A stretch of DNA of 64,000 bases from Streptomyces nojiriensis (GTDB lineage: Bacteria; Actinomycetota; Actinomycetes; Streptomycetales; Streptomycetaceae), in contig NZ_CP071139.1 in the NCBI RefSeq assembly GCF_017639205.1, positions 2,620,001 to 2,684,000 on the forward strand, written 5' to 3'. This document shows positions 51,657 through 62,942 of this stretch, in pieces. The notes beneath the pieces were generated by a model that worked only from the letters and a program-made list of their open reading frames with translations, was not told the DNA's origin and did not search any database. Numbering within the stretch: position 1 is the first letter of the stretch; each line of letters begins with the position of its first letter. The translations under genes and the position numbers were made by a program.

Positions 51657-52094
51657 CTACTGGAGACGGGATTCCGGTTCCTCGTCGGGCTCATCGGGCA
51701 GCTTGACGTCGCTCACCGCGATGTTGACCTCGACGACCTCCAGGCTGGTCATCCGTTCGACCGCCGAGATGACGTTCTCCCGGACCGCCCGCGCCACGTC
51801 ACGGATCGAGACGCCGTAGTCCACGACGATCTCCAGGTCGAGGGCGGTCTGGGTCTCGCCGACCTCCGCCTTGACCCCGCGGCTGACCGCGGCCTTGCCG
51901 CCGCCGGGCACCCGGTCGCGGACGGCGCCGAAGGTGCGGGAGAGGCCGCTGCCGCTGCCCATGGCGTGCACGCCGACCACCTCGCGGGCGGCCAGCCCGG
52001 CGATCTTCTCGACCACCCCGTCGGCGATGCTCGTGCGTCCCCGGTCGCCGGGTTCCTTGCCCTTGACGGAGCCCCCTGATGCGGATTCGGTCAT
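51657..52094 (-). CDS. Asp23/Gls24 family envelope stress response protein
   Basis: A 145-residue Asp23-family protein and first gene of the operon: TSIADGVVEKIAGLAAREVVGVHAMG is the N-terminal signature, followed by KAEVGETQTALDLEIVVDYGVSIRDVARAVRENVISAVERMTSLEVVEVNIAVSDV, which matches the family closely. Asp23 is abundant at the inner face of the membrane and needed for cell-envelope homeostasis in staphylococci. A Gly/Ser linker (~45-65) is unusual. ATG 52094. Confidence 0.92.
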   Translation of the reverse strand: MTESASGGSVKGKEPGDRGRTSIADGVVEKIAGLAAREVVGVHAMGSGSGLSRTFGAVRDRVPGGGKAAVSRGVKAEVGETQTALDLEIVVDYGVSIRDVARAVRENVISAVERMTSLEVVEVNIAVSDVKLPDEPDEEPESRLQ

Positions 52095-52220
52095 CGCGTG
52101 TCCCTTCCGTGCGTGGTGGACTCACTCCGCACCACGTTAGGCGCCCGGGCGCGCGGGCGCCCCGGGAGTACGCCGGTCGGCTGGCCGGCCCTCCCCGGGG
52201 CTCCGGTGTCGCGGCGTCCC

Positions 52221-53000
52221 TCAGTCGGAGAGACCGGCCAGGTCCCGCAGGCGGCGGGCCTGGGCCGCGCGCTCGGCGGCGCGCTGGTCGTCGTAGGGGC
52301 GGGCCTGGGCGGAGCGCAGCAGTGTCTTGGTCTCGATCACGGCGTCCCGCGGCGGGGCCAGCAGGGCGGTGGTGAGGTCCTGGACTGCGGCGTCGAGCTC
52401 GTCCGCGGGGACGACGAGGTTGGCGAGGCCGACCCGCTCCGCCTCTTCGGCGTGCACGAAGCGGCCCGTCGCGCAGATCTCCAGCGCGCGGGCGTAGCCG
52501 ACCAGGGAGGTCAGGGGCTGGGTACCGGCCAGGTCGGGGACCAGGCCCAGGCTGGTCTCGCGCATGGCGAACTGCACGTCGTCCGCGACCACGCGCAGGT
52601 CGCACGCGAGCGCGAGCTGGAAGCCGGCGCCGATCGCGTGCCCCTGCACGGCGGCGACGGAGATGATGTCGTTACGCCTCCACCAGGTGAATGCCTCCTG
52701 GTACTCGGCGATCGTGGAGTCGAGCAGTTCGTCCGAACCGCGTGCCAGATCGAGGAAGGACGGCTCGCCCTCGAAACCTTCGGGGGTGAACGCCTGCCGG
52801 TCGAGCCCTGCGGAGAAGGACTTGCCCTCACCGCGCAGCACGACGATCCGGACGGTGCCCGGCAACAACCTCCCGGCCTCGGCCAAAGCCCGCCAGAGCG
52901 CGGGGGATTGGGCATTTCGCTTGGCCGGATTGGTCAGTGTCACCGTGGCGACCGTGTCGTCGACGGTGAGTCGTACGCCGTCCTTGTCGAGCAGAGCCAT
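52221..53000 (-). CDS. Enoyl-CoA hydratase/isomerase family protein
   Basis: A 259-residue crotonase-fold enzyme: TLTNPAKRNAQSPALW, the oxyanion-hole segments SFSAGLD and GHAIGAGFQLALACDLRV, and VPDLAGTQPLTSLVG. The two catalytic Glu positions are not both obvious: the first is replaced by the GFQLAL segment and the second region reads SLGLVPDLAG, so hydration is not certain. ATG 53000. It is a separate transcription unit 126 bp upstream of the Asp23 gene. Confidence 0.88.
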   Translation of the reverse strand: MALLDKDGVRLTVDDTVATVTLTNPAKRNAQSPALWRALAEAGRLLPGTVRIVVLRGEGKSFSAGLDRQAFTPEGFEGEPSFLDLARGSDELLDSTIAEYQEAFTWWRRNDIISVAAVQGHAIGAGFQLALACDLRVVADDVQFAMRETSLGLVPDLAGTQPLTSLVGYARALEICATGRFVHAEEAERVGLANLVVPADELDAAVQDLTTALLAPPRDAVIETKTLLRSAQARPYDDQRAAERAAQARRLRDLAGLSD

Positions 53001-53159
53001 CTTTCATGCCTCCGGTGTGCAGTCGGCCGCAAGCTCGGCCTAAGTGACTGCACAGTAACCACCCGGTCGACCGAAAGGCCGACCGGGGGTCACCGAAGGA
53101 ACCGTCGGATCATGATGAGCCTTGATGCCGTTGGAGCGTTGGAACCGATGGGACCGGGG

Positions 53160-53381
53160 TCAGGCCGTAGCGGCCTTCTTGCCGCGCGTCGCGCCTCCGC
53201 GACCACGCAGCGACACCCCGGACTCACTGAGCATCCGATGGACGAATCCATAGGACCGGCCGGTCTCTTCGGCCAGCGCCCGGATACTCGCACCGGAGTC
53301 GTACTTCTTCTTCAGGTCTGCCGCGAGCTTGTCGCGCGCGGCGCCGGTTACCCGGCTGCCCTTCTTCAGAGTCTCGGCCAC
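53160..53381 (-). CDS. Small helix-turn-helix protein
   Basis: A 73-residue protein: basic start (AETLKKGSRVTGAARDKLAADLKKKYDSG), a clear helix-turn-helix (ASIRALAEETGRSYGFVHRMLSESG) and a basic Gly/Arg/Lys tail (RGRGGATRGKKAATA), a layout for sequence-guided nucleoid or DNA binding. GTG 53381 has GAGGAGG 6 nt upstream; a longer in-frame ATG at 53420 is possible. Very similar small proteins are conserved across Streptomyces; targets unknown. Confidence 0.82.
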   Translation of the reverse strand: MAETLKKGSRVTGAARDKLAADLKKKYDSGASIRALAEETGRSYGFVHRMLSESGVSLRGRGGATRGKKAATA

Positions 53382-53745
53382 CCGTGCCTCCTCGTGGGAA
53401 GTGCGCTCTGGACTTCTCATGATCACCCCTCCCACGCTTCCTGGCCACCCATTCAGCAAGGTCGGTACGACGGCATTTCCCGACCGGTGGACGCCCGAGC
53501 AGAACGGAATCTCCCCTTCCGCTGCATGACTTCCGTCACACTCCGCTGCCCTCGCCGGGAATCTCCAGGTCAGGGGCGCGGAACCGGAAAGCGAACGGCC
53601 CCGGGCGCACACCTTGGCGGGTGCGACCGGGGCCGTGGGACGACGCGCAACGGTACGAGACCGTCTCACTCAGATGATGGATCACCCGTGAGCCGAATGA
53701 TCCATAAGGAACTGGATCAGAACCGGAACGTGAACCGGAACCCGA
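53382..53745. other. 364-bp non-coding gap with two hairpins
   Basis: No gene seen. It holds the promoter region of the small HTH gene, a terminator hairpin at 53595-53636, and near the ABC-F stop an 8-bp perfect inverted repeat ATGGATCA/TGATCCAT (53677-53684 with 53698-53705) followed by repeated ACCGGAAC elements (53720-53743). Confidence 0.6.
53595..53636 (-). terminator. Terminator downstream of the ABC-F gene
   Basis: A 10-bp perfect stem ACGGCCCCGG/CCGGGGCCGT (53595-53604 with 53627-53636), with inner pairing GCGCAC/GTGCG, lies 110 bp beyond the ABC-F stop. Confidence 0.6.
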
Positions 53746-55344
<1,599 letters not shown>

Positions 55345-55406
55345 GGAAATACTCCAGGGCGGGTCGGGACGGCGGAAGGGGGGCAGGACGCGAAGCTTCG
55401 ACGCCG

Positions 55407-55430
55407 CTAATCCGCGAGGAGATTTGCCAT
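55407..55430 (-). CDS. Seven-residue leader peptide MANLLAD upstream of the ABC-F gene
   Basis: ATG (55430) to TAG (55407) encodes Met-Ala-Asn-Leu-Leu-Ala-Asp. A TAGAAT -10 box ends 7 nt before the ATG, so the transcript would start at or next to the ATG (leaderless ORF). The ORF ends 62 nt before the ABC-F start. Short leader peptides that stall ribosomes control several ABC-F genes, so attenuation is a reasonable inference, not a demonstration. Confidence 0.55.
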   Translation of the reverse strand: MANLLAD

Positions 55431-55437
55431 GAGAGAC

Positions 55438-55443
55438 ATTCTA
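55438..55443 (-). promoter_or_regulatory. -10 element of the ABC-F transcript
   Basis: TAGAAT on the minus strand, 7 nt before the leader ATG; the only good -10 box upstream of the ABC-F gene. No standard -35 at 17-18 bp. Confidence 0.45.
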
Positions 55444-55634
55444 CCGGGGGTGTGCAACTGGTTTCCGGGCCCGGGCCGGGCCGTCCGGCCTGCGGGATCC
55501 GCTTCCCCGTGTCCCCCGTCCGGCCCAGTGGCCCCGCGGAGCGGCAGAGGCGCAGATCGGGATGATCGGGTCGATACTCGCCGCATGGGCGGAGACGCGA
55601 CCGCACCTGTTCGACGTACGGAGGGCGGTGCGGG

Positions 55635-56528
55635 ATGCAGTTCGACGACGACGCCAGACTCGACAGCTCCGAGGTCGAGGACAGGCGCGGCGGCGGCCGC
55701 ATCCCGGGCGGGAAGGCCACCGTCGGCGGCGGCATCGTCGGTCTCATCGCGCTGGTCATCGGGCTGCTGTTCGGGGTGGGGCCGGAGCAGCTGGGGCTGT
55801 CCTCCGGGGAGGAGGAGCCGGCGCCGGTCTCCTCGTCGCTCACCGAGGTGGATCGGGCCTGCAAGACGGGGCGGGACGCGAACACGCGGGAGGACTGCCG
55901 GCTGCTGGCGGTCACCCGGAGCACCCAGGCCTTCTGGAGGCAGGAGTTCGCCAGGCGCGGCGGCCGGTACAGCCCGACGACGACCGTGTTCTTCGAGAAC
56001 CGGACGAGCACCGCGTGCGGGACCGCCAGCTCGGCGGTGGGCCCCTTCTACTGCCCCGCGGACCGGAAGGTCTATCTGGACCTGGGCTTCTTCAACGAAC
56101 TGCGGACGAAGTTCGGCGCGGCCGGCGGCCCCTTCGCCCAGGCCTACGTCGTCGCCCACGAGTACGGGCACCACATCCAGAACCTGACCGGAACCCTCCA
56201 GCGGGCCCAGGACGGACGGCAGGGCCCGAACAGCAACGCGGTCAAGGTCGAGCTGCAGGCCGACTGCTACGCCGGGGTGTGGGCGCACAACGCGACGAAC
56301 GTCACGGACGCCTCCATCGGGCGGCCGCTGATGAAGCTCTTGACCGAGGCGGACATCAGGGAAGGGCTGGACGCGGCGGCCGCGGTCGGCGACGACCGGA
56401 TCCAGGAGAAGTTCCAGGGCCGGGTGTCCCCGGAGGCCTGGACCCACGGCTCGGCCGAGCAGCGTCAGCAGTGGTTCCACCAGGGCTACCGGACCGGTGA
56501 CATGGCCCAGTGCAACACCTTCCGCTGA
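55635..56528 (+). CDS. YpfJ-type neutral zinc metallopeptidase
   Basis: A 297-residue protein: a basic N-terminus, one membrane anchor (GGGIVGLIALVIGLLFGVG, ~35-55) and an extracytoplasmic zincin domain with HEYGHH (H175-E-Y-G-H179-H). VKVELQADCYAGVWAHNA, carrying the third ligand, and GNAxDDRIQEKFQGRV-like AVGDDRIQEKFQGRV follow. Four cysteines probably form disulfides. The family (YpfJ/DUF335) is widespread; its substrates are unknown. ATG 55635. Followed by a separate VOC gene. Confidence 0.92.
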   Translation: MQFDDDARLDSSEVEDRRGGGRIPGGKATVGGGIVGLIALVIGLLFGVGPEQLGLSSGEEEPAPVSSSLTEVDRACKTGRDANTREDCRLLAVTRSTQAFWRQEFARRGGRYSPTTTVFFENRTSTACGTASSAVGPFYCPADRKVYLDLGFFNELRTKFGAAGGPFAQAYVVAHEYGHHIQNLTGTLQRAQDGRQGPNSNAVKVELQADCYAGVWAHNATNVTDASIGRPLMKLLTEADIREGLDAAAAVGDDRIQEKFQGRVSPEAWTHGSAEQRQQWFHQGYRTGDMAQCNTFR

Positions 56529-56591
56529 CTGTCGGTGACGCCTGCCATGCTGGTGTGACGCGGGTCACCGTCACGAGAGGGAGTGATCGTC

Positions 56592-56987
56592 ATGGCAGGC
56601 GTTCCGTCCATCTGTCCCACACTGGTCTACCGCGACGCGAAGGCGGCCATCAGGCTGCTGACCGAGGCCTTCGGCTTCAGCCAGGTCGCCGTCTACGAGG
56701 GTGAGGACGGTTCGGTGACGCACGCCGAGCTGGCGTACGGCAACGGCATGGTGATGCTGGGCAGTTCGGGCAGGGGCGGGGTCTTCGACAAGGCCATGGA
56801 GGGCGCCGGCCCCTCGGGGGTCTATGTCGTGGTCGACGACGTGGACGCCCACCACCGGCGGGCGGTGGAGCACGGCGCGGAGATCGTGATGGAGCCCACC
56901 GACCAGGACTACGGCTCCCGGGACTACATGGCCCGCGACGCCGAGGGCAACGTCTGGAGCTTCGGGACGTACGCGCCGCAGGTCTGA
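56592..56987 (+). CDS. VOC-superfamily (glyoxalase/bleomycin-resistance-like) protein
   Basis: A 131-residue protein of two beta-alpha-beta-beta-beta units: CPTLVYRDAKAAIRLLTEAFGFSQVAVYEGEDG and GVYVVVDDVDAHHRRAVEHGAEIVMEPTDQDYGSRDYMARDAEGNVWSFGTYAP. The second half is that of the PhnB/Glo-EDI-BRP-like group. Possible metal residues are few, so it may bind rather than transform a small molecule. ATG 56592 with GGAG at about 10 nt; GTG 56583 is an alternative. Confidence 0.9.
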   Translation: MAGVPSICPTLVYRDAKAAIRLLTEAFGFSQVAVYEGEDGSVTHAELAYGNGMVMLGSSGRGGVFDKAMEGAGPSGVYVVVDDVDAHHRRAVEHGAEIVMEPTDQDYGSRDYMARDAEGNVWSFGTYAPQV

Positions 56988-57029
56988 CCCCGGCGGCGCG
57001 CCCGTCCCCGACCTCGTTCTCCTACGGAG

Positions 57030-58454
57030 TCACTCGCCGCCGGTGTGGACCTGGAAGGCGGCCCGGCGGACCGCCTTGGCCAGCGTCGGGTCGGGGTGGG
57101 CCGCGGCGAGCGCGACCAGCACCTGCACCGTGCGCGGATGGCCGACCGCACGGACCTCGTCCAGCAGCCGCGGGACGGTGGTCCGGACTGCGGAGTCGAG
57201 GTGGCGGGCCAGCAGCTCGGCCTCGCCGTGGTCGGCGATGGCGGCCGCGGTGTCCACCCAGAGCCAGGTCGACTCCTCGGCGGTCAGGACGTCCTGCGCC
57301 TCGTCGGGGTCGACTCCGTCGTGCTCGGCGAGCCACAGCAGGGCGTAGGGACGCAGGGCGGGCTCCCGCACGGTGGCGCGCACCTCGGGCTCGGCGGGGG
57401 CGCCGACCACGCGCAGCGCCTCGAAGGCGAGGCCGCGCAGCAGGGCGTCCTCGCCCCGGGCGGCCTGCAGCAGCTCGGCCACAGCATGGCCGACGGGCCG
57501 GGCGGCGAGCCAAGCCTGGTACTCGGCGCGGGCCGGGCCGGGGGTGAGCCGCGCGCAGCCGTGCAGCATGGCGGCGGCGGACTGCTCGATGTTCCCGGCG
57601 GGGCTCTGCGCCGCGACGCAGATCTGCTCCAGCTTGACCCAGACGGCCCAGCTGCCGAGCGGGGTGAGCGTGGCCCGGGCGGGGCCGAGGGTGACGGCGT
57701 CCACGGCGGCGAGTCCGCCGAGCGCCCAGCGCAGCAGCCGGGCGAGCGGGACGGGGCGGGTCTCCGCGGAGCCGGCGGCGGACGTCTGCGCCGCGGCGGG
57801 CTCGGCCTCGTAGGGGATCTCGCACCGCTCGTCGCGCAGTTCGGTGACGCGCTGCCCGAGCAGGTCGAGCAGGTCCGGGACGGTCACCGGGCCGGCGGAC
57901 AGCTGGAGCAGGGAGAGGAGTTGGGGCATGGCCTCGACGACCTCGGCGACGGCCGAGGGGGCGATGTCGGCGGGTGCCGGATGGACCAGCGACCAGGCGT
58001 CGAAGAGGGCGACCCAGCCGCGCAGTACGGCGGTGTCGTCGCGGTCCCAGGCGCGCAGCCGCCAGCCGGGCCGGGCGTGGCCGCCGTGCACCTCGACCAG
58101 TCCGGCGAGCCGGGCGCGGTCCCAGCCGACCTGGATCTGGCCGTGCGTCAGGCCCAGTTCCGTGGCCGCGCGTTCGACGTCGGCCGCGGACAGGGCGCCC
58201 GTGGGGGCGGGCCGGCCGCCGTCTCCGGCGCCGAGATTGCGCTCGGCCCAGCGGGTCAGGCGTACGGCGTCGGCGAGCGAGGCCCGGGCCCGGTTCGCGA
58301 GGTCGGCCGTGGCGGGTGTACCCGCCGGGGGCCGGGGCGCGGGCCGGGTGCGTCGGTCGGTCACCGCCTTGCGGGCCGCGGCGACGGAGCGCGGCGAGAC
58401 GAGTCGGAGTCTGGAGTCGCGAGCCAACTGCTCATCAGGCTTTCGGGACGTCAC
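57030..58454 (-). CDS. Large soluble protein of unknown function
   Basis: A ~474-residue protein, or 495 if GTG 58517 is used. I do not recognise a domain. Residues ~75-165 look like a winged-helix-type region (SLADAVRLTRWAERNL ... ADVERAATELGLTHGQIQVGWDRARLAGLVEVHGG). The rest is an alpha-helical, HEAT-like run rich in Ala/Leu, ending VLVALAAAHPDPTLAKAVRRAAFQVHTGGE. No signal peptide or membrane span. It lies downstream of a 12-bp tandem-repeat region. Neither candidate start has a convincing ribosome site. Confidence 0.75.
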   Translation of the reverse strand: MTSRKPDEQLARDSRLRLVSPRSVAAARKAVTDRRTRPAPRPPAGTPATADLANRARASLADAVRLTRWAERNLGAGDGGRPAPTGALSAADVERAATELGLTHGQIQVGWDRARLAGLVEVHGGHARPGWRLRAWDRDDTAVLRGWVALFDAWSLVHPAPADIAPSAVAEVVEAMPQLLSLLQLSAGPVTVPDLLDLLGQRVTELRDERCEIPYEAEPAAAQTSAAGSAETRPVPLARLLRWALGGLAAVDAVTLGPARATLTPLGSWAVWVKLEQICVAAQSPAGNIEQSAAAMLHGCARLTPGPARAEYQAWLAARPVGHAVAELLQAARGEDALLRGLAFEALRVVGAPAEPEVRATVREPALRPYALLWLAEHDGVDPDEAQDVLTAEESTWLWVDTAAAIADHGEAELLARHLDSAVRTTVPRLLDEVRAVGHPRTVQVLVALAAAHPDPTLAKAVRRAAFQVHTGGE

Positions 58455-58569
58455 GGAAGCAGTCTCGCCCGTCACTGGCCGAAAGCCCAAACGGAACCGC
58501 TCGTTATCGCCGTTCACCGCAGCGCAGACCGGGACAAGCCGCCCGTGGGGGCCTGTCCGTCACAGGGCC

Positions 58570-58670
58570 TTCACATGACGACGCTTCACACAGGCCTTCA
58601 CACCGGCCTTCACACGGGCGCTCACACTGCGCACGGGCCCCTCACGCCGGCCTTCACACGGGTCTTCACA
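58570..58670. repeat. Degenerate 12-bp repeats with TTCACA core
   Basis: TTCACA or CTCAC(A/G) cores start at 58570, 58585, 58597, 58609, 58621, 58641, 58653 and 58665. Within two blocks (58585-58621 and 58641-58665) spacing is exactly 12 bp, each core usually flanked by GGCC/CGG. The array fills the gap between two leftward genes, and its last unit contains the hydrolase stop codon (58666-58668). Confidence 0.75.
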
Positions 58671-59859
58671 TGAGGGGGGTGAGGAAGCGGCGCAGGGCCT
58701 CCTCGTAGCCGGCCGGGTCGGCGTTCCACATCGCGCCGTGCCCGGCCCCGCCCACGGTGTGCAGCGTGGCGAGGTCGGGGCGGGCGGCGGCGAGTCTGCG
58801 CGAGGGCCCCCAGGGGGCGAGCGCGTCGTCCGGGCCGTGGAAGATCAGTACGGGGACGCGCAGCGCGCCGGGGTCGGAACCCGCCGGCCGGCGGTCGGCG
58901 CGCAGGCCCGTGAGGCCCTCGGCGGCCCGGACCGCCAGCGGCAGCACCACGCCGGGGACGCCGCGGGCCGCGGCGAGCCCGCGCAGGGTGGTGTGCCAGT
59001 CGAGCACCGGGGAGTCCAGGACCAGCCCGGAGATCCGGTGGGCGAGCGGCGAGCGCTCGTAGGCGTGCAGGGCCATGGTGGCGCCGGTGGACCAGCCGTA
59101 CAGGACCACGCGGCGGGCTCCGTAGCGCAGGGCGTAGCGGATGGCGGCGTCCAGGTCGCGCCACTCCGATTCACCGAGGTGGCCGAGGCCGTCCGGGGAG
59201 GCGGGGGCGCCCAGGTCGCCCCGGTAGCCGAGGTCCAGGACGGGCAGCTGGTGGCGGTGCAGGAAGGGCATGACCACCATCGGGTGCTCGCGGCTGCTGC
59301 CGAGCCCGTGCACGGTGATCACCCAGGTGTCCCGGGCGGCGGGCACGAACCAGGCGGGCAGGGCGCCGAGCTCCCCGGGGACGTCCACGTCGGCGTGGTC
59401 GAGCCCGAGGGCGGTGCGCGGGTTGCCGACGTACACCTGGGGGGTGAGGGTGACCCGGGTGCCGGGGGCGAGGGTGCCGTGGGTGACGGAGACGAGCTGC
59501 CGCACGACGGCGTCCGGGCCGGGGTCGGCGTCGGGGAGCACGGGCCCGACGACGGCGTGCACGCCGGGTGCGACCAGGCCGTACGTGCCGGGTCGCAGGG
59601 AGGCGAGCGAGCGGGTCAGCGTGATCCGGCCGTCGACGGCGGAGTGGACGCCGAGCTTCGGTCCGCCGGGGAGCGGGCGGCCCGGTTCGGACCGCAGGGC
59701 CGCGTCGGCGGCGTGCCGGGCGACGGCGACGGCGGCCGCGCCGGCACCGATGAGGGTCGTCGTGACGGCCGCAGCCGTCGCTGTCGCGGTACGCACTGCT
59801 CCAGTGTCGGGTCGGGGCCTCGGGCGGGCCACCGGAGCGGATCGCTCCACGGTGGGCAC
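58666..59859 (-). CDS. Alpha/beta hydrolase
   Basis: A 397-residue hydrolase: N-terminal hydrophobic helix (VRTATATAAAVTTTLIGAGAAAVAVA, ~22-47) that may anchor it, a ~110-residue beta-rich insert (GRITLTRSLASLRPGTYGLV...), then an alpha/beta-hydrolase core with oxyanion segment TVHGLGSSREHP, nucleophile elbow YGWSTGATM, acid in FHGPDDALAPW and catalytic His in VGGAGHGAMWN. Substrate unknown. GTG 59859 is the start used. Confidence 0.9.
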   Translation of the reverse strand: MPTVERSAPVARPRPRPDTGAVRTATATAAAVTTTLIGAGAAAVAVARHAADAALRSEPGRPLPGGPKLGVHSAVDGRITLTRSLASLRPGTYGLVAPGVHAVVGPVLPDADPGPDAVVRQLVSVTHGTLAPGTRVTLTPQVYVGNPRTALGLDHADVDVPGELGALPAWFVPAARDTWVITVHGLGSSREHPMVVMPFLHRHQLPVLDLGYRGDLGAPASPDGLGHLGESEWRDLDAAIRYALRYGARRVVLYGWSTGATMALHAYERSPLAHRISGLVLDSPVLDWHTTLRGLAAARGVPGVVLPLAVRAAEGLTGLRADRRPAGSDPGALRVPVLIFHGPDDALAPWGPSRRLAAARPDLATLHTVGGAGHGAMWNADPAGYEEALRRFLTPLM

Positions 59860-60037
59860 GGAGCGAGTGATCTAGGTCTCATTCGAGGCCCGGGGGGCGG
59901 GATCGCACGCGCGGCGAGCCGCCTCCGGAGGGGTTCATTCACCCGACTTTGACGTGCATTAATAGCACTATCAACGTAAGAATCAGGACGAATGGCCCGA
60001 TCGCACCCCGGGGCAGTACACCGCTCCGACCAAGTCA

Positions 60038-60070
60038 GTTCATCTTCCGTTCACCCAGGTTGCCTACGGT
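60038..60070 (+). promoter_or_regulatory. PHO box (PhoP-binding direct repeats)
   Basis: Three adjacent 11-bp direct-repeat units, GTTCATCTTCC (60038), GTTCACCCAGG (60049) and a weaker TTGCCTACGGT (60060), match the Streptomyces PhoP site built from GTTCACC-type units. It ends 36 bp before the phosphate-transporter start. Confidence 0.75.
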
Positions 60071-60106
60071 CGCCGAGCCACTGACGTCAAACAGAAGCCT
60101 GGGTAA

Positions 60107-61390
<1,284 letters not shown>

Positions 61391-61421
61391 CCGAGACAGA
61401 GACACAAGAGGAAACGGCAGT

Positions 61422-61643
61422 ATGAAGATCGACTGGGAAGCACTCGGCTCCGTCTTCGGGGTCAGCCTCTTCGCCACCGTCGCCCTCGTGGCCCTCTTCA
61501 CCCTGGGCCTGGTGGGCCTGTCCAAGCACGAGACCGCCACCGAGCAGGGCGGCACCGCCGCCCTCGCCCGCAGCGGCGCGTACGCCTGCTTCGCCGTCAT
61601 CGCGGCGGCCGTTGGCTACGGGATCTACCTGATCGTCGCCTGA
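61422..61643 (+). CDS. Small two-helix membrane protein downstream of pitH2
   Basis: A 73-residue protein with two membrane helices: FGVSLFATVALVALFTLGLVGL and GAYACFAVIAAAVGYGIYLIV, joined by SKHETATEQGGTAALARS. ATG 61422 has AGAGGA upstream and lies 31 bp after the transporter stop, inside the same transcript before a terminator. No known family name; constant linkage to pitH2 suggests an accessory role in phosphate transport (inference). Confidence 0.82.
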   Translation: MKIDWEALGSVFGVSLFATVALVALFTLGLVGLSKHETATEQGGTAALARSGAYACFAVIAAAVGYGIYLIVA

Positions 61644-61674
61644 TCCGCCGCCCCGCGGCCGACCGGGCGTGAAG

Positions 61675-61707
61675 GCTCCCTCCGGGTTTGTCCCGGAGGG
61701 AGCTTTT
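61675..61707 (+). terminator. Terminator of the pitH2 operon
   Basis: A perfect 12-bp stem with GCTCCCTCCGGG arm (61675-61686... complement to 61692-61703), followed by TTTT. Confidence 0.85.
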
Positions 61708-61791
61708 CGCATCCCCCGCCCCCTCCCGCGCTCCTGCCGCGTCCCGGCCGTGCCGCGACCGCGCCGCAGGTCAACGGCGAGTTGACGGGCC

Positions 61792-61941
61792 TTCGACGTG
61801 CGTGGTGGACTGCCCGAGCCAATACGGCGGCATGGAGAGGAAGTCCGGTGCGAATCCGGCGCGGTCCCGCCACTGTCACCGGAAGCGCACGCCGCGCGTG
61901 CGTCCCGGGAGCCAGGAACTCTCGCCGCCGGACACGTCGAA
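61792..61941 (+). promoter_or_regulatory. Cobalamin (B12) riboswitch
   Basis: The closing stem P1 pairs TTCGACGTG (61792-61800) with CACGTCGAA (61933-61941). Between them lie the conserved core AGAGGAAGTCCGGTGCGAATCCGG region (61835-61859), the B12 box GCGGTCCCGCCACTGT (61860-61875) and GAGCCAGGAACTC (~61909-61922). It ends 38 nt before cobD, and should shut down cobD-cobQ when adenosylcobalamin is plentiful, probably at translation since no terminator is seen. Confidence 0.93.
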
Positions 61942-61979
61942 CCAGGGCGCGGACCCTGAGTGAGGACATACCTGCCACC

Positions 61980-62942
61980 ATGCGTGCCGATCGCGTCTTC
62001 GCGTACGGCGCCACGGCGGGCCTGATCGGCGACCGGATCCTCGGGGATCCGCGCCGAGGGCACCCCGTGGCCGCCTTCGGACGGGCCGCCGCCGCCGTCG
62101 AGCGCTCCCTGTGGCGCGACGACCGCGGCCGGGGCCTCCTGCACACCCTGGTGTGCGCCGGGGGCGCGACCGCCGTCGGAGCGCTGGGCGCCCGAGCCGT
62201 GCGTTCCCGGCCCGCGGCCGCCCGTATCGCCCTGACCGCCGCCGCCACCTGGGCCGTCGTGGGCGGCACCTCCCTGGGCCGTGAGGCCCGCGCCATCGGC
62301 GGCGCGCTCGCCGCCGGGGACATCGAGGTGGCCCGGGAGCGGCTGCCCCACCTGTGCGGACGCGACCCGCAGGCCCTGGACGGACAGCAGATGGCCCGCG
62401 CCGTCGTGGAGTCCGTCGCCGAGAACACCTCCGACGCGGTGGTCGGGGCACTCGTGTGGGGCGCCGTCGCCGGCGTCCCCGGACTGCTGGCCTTCCGCGC
62501 CGTGAACACCCTGGACGCGATGGTCGGCCACAAGTCCCCCCGCTACCTGCGCTACGGCTGGGCCTCCGCCCGGCTCGACGACCTGGCCGGCTGGCCGGGG
62601 GCCCGGCTGACGGCGGTCGCCGCCGTACTGGCCGGCCCCGACCGGCGGGGCGCCGTACGGGCCTGGCGCGCGGACGCCGCCGCGCACCCGAGCCCGAACG
62701 CCGGACCCGTCGAGGCCTCCTTCGCCGGGGCGCTGGGCGTCAGACTGGGCGGAACCCTCGCGTACGGCGGCCGGGTCGAGCACCGGGCCGTACTGAACGG
62801 CGCGGCGGGGCGGCCGGTGGAGGTCGATGACATCGAGCGGGCGGTCCGGCTGTCGCGGCAGGTGACCTGGCTGGCCCTGGGCGCCTGCGTGGCCGCCCGG
62901 CTGCTGGTCTCCCGTACGGCACGGAGAGGGCGGCGCGGATGA
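61980..62942 (+). CDS. cobD: Adenosylcobinamide-phosphate synthase
   Basis: A 320-residue membrane protein of the CobD/CbiB family, which joins aminopropanol phosphate (or aminopropanol) to adenosylcobyric acid in B12 synthesis: [19 protein letters not shown] at the N-terminus, [26 protein letters not shown], and [18 protein letters not shown], each a family hallmark. ATG 61980 lies 38 nt behind the riboswitch. Stop overlaps the cobQ start (ATGA). Confidence 0.95.
   Translation: MRADRVFAYGATAGLIGDRILGDPRRGHPVAAFGRAAAAVERSLWRDDRGRGLLHTLVCAGGATAVGALGARAVRSRPAAARIALTAAATWAVVGGTSLGREARAIGGALAAGDIEVARERLPHLCGRDPQALDGQQMARAVVESVAENTSDAVVGALVWGAVAGVPGLLAFRAVNTLDAMVGHKSPRYLRYGWASARLDDLAGWPGARLTAVAAVLAGPDRRGAVRAWRADAAAHPSPNAGPVEASFAGALGVRLGGTLAYGGRVEHRAVLNGAAGRPVEVDDIERAVRLSRQVTWLALGACVAARLLVSRTARRGRRG

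Noticed and set aside
55429..56187. 252-codon plus-strand frame with a good GAGGAG site
   Set aside because: It is antisense to the leader ORF at its start and overlaps the metallopeptidase in another frame; composition is that of a shadow.
58570..58670. CRISPR-like array
   Set aside because: Units are 12 bp with no spacers of regular length and no cas genes.
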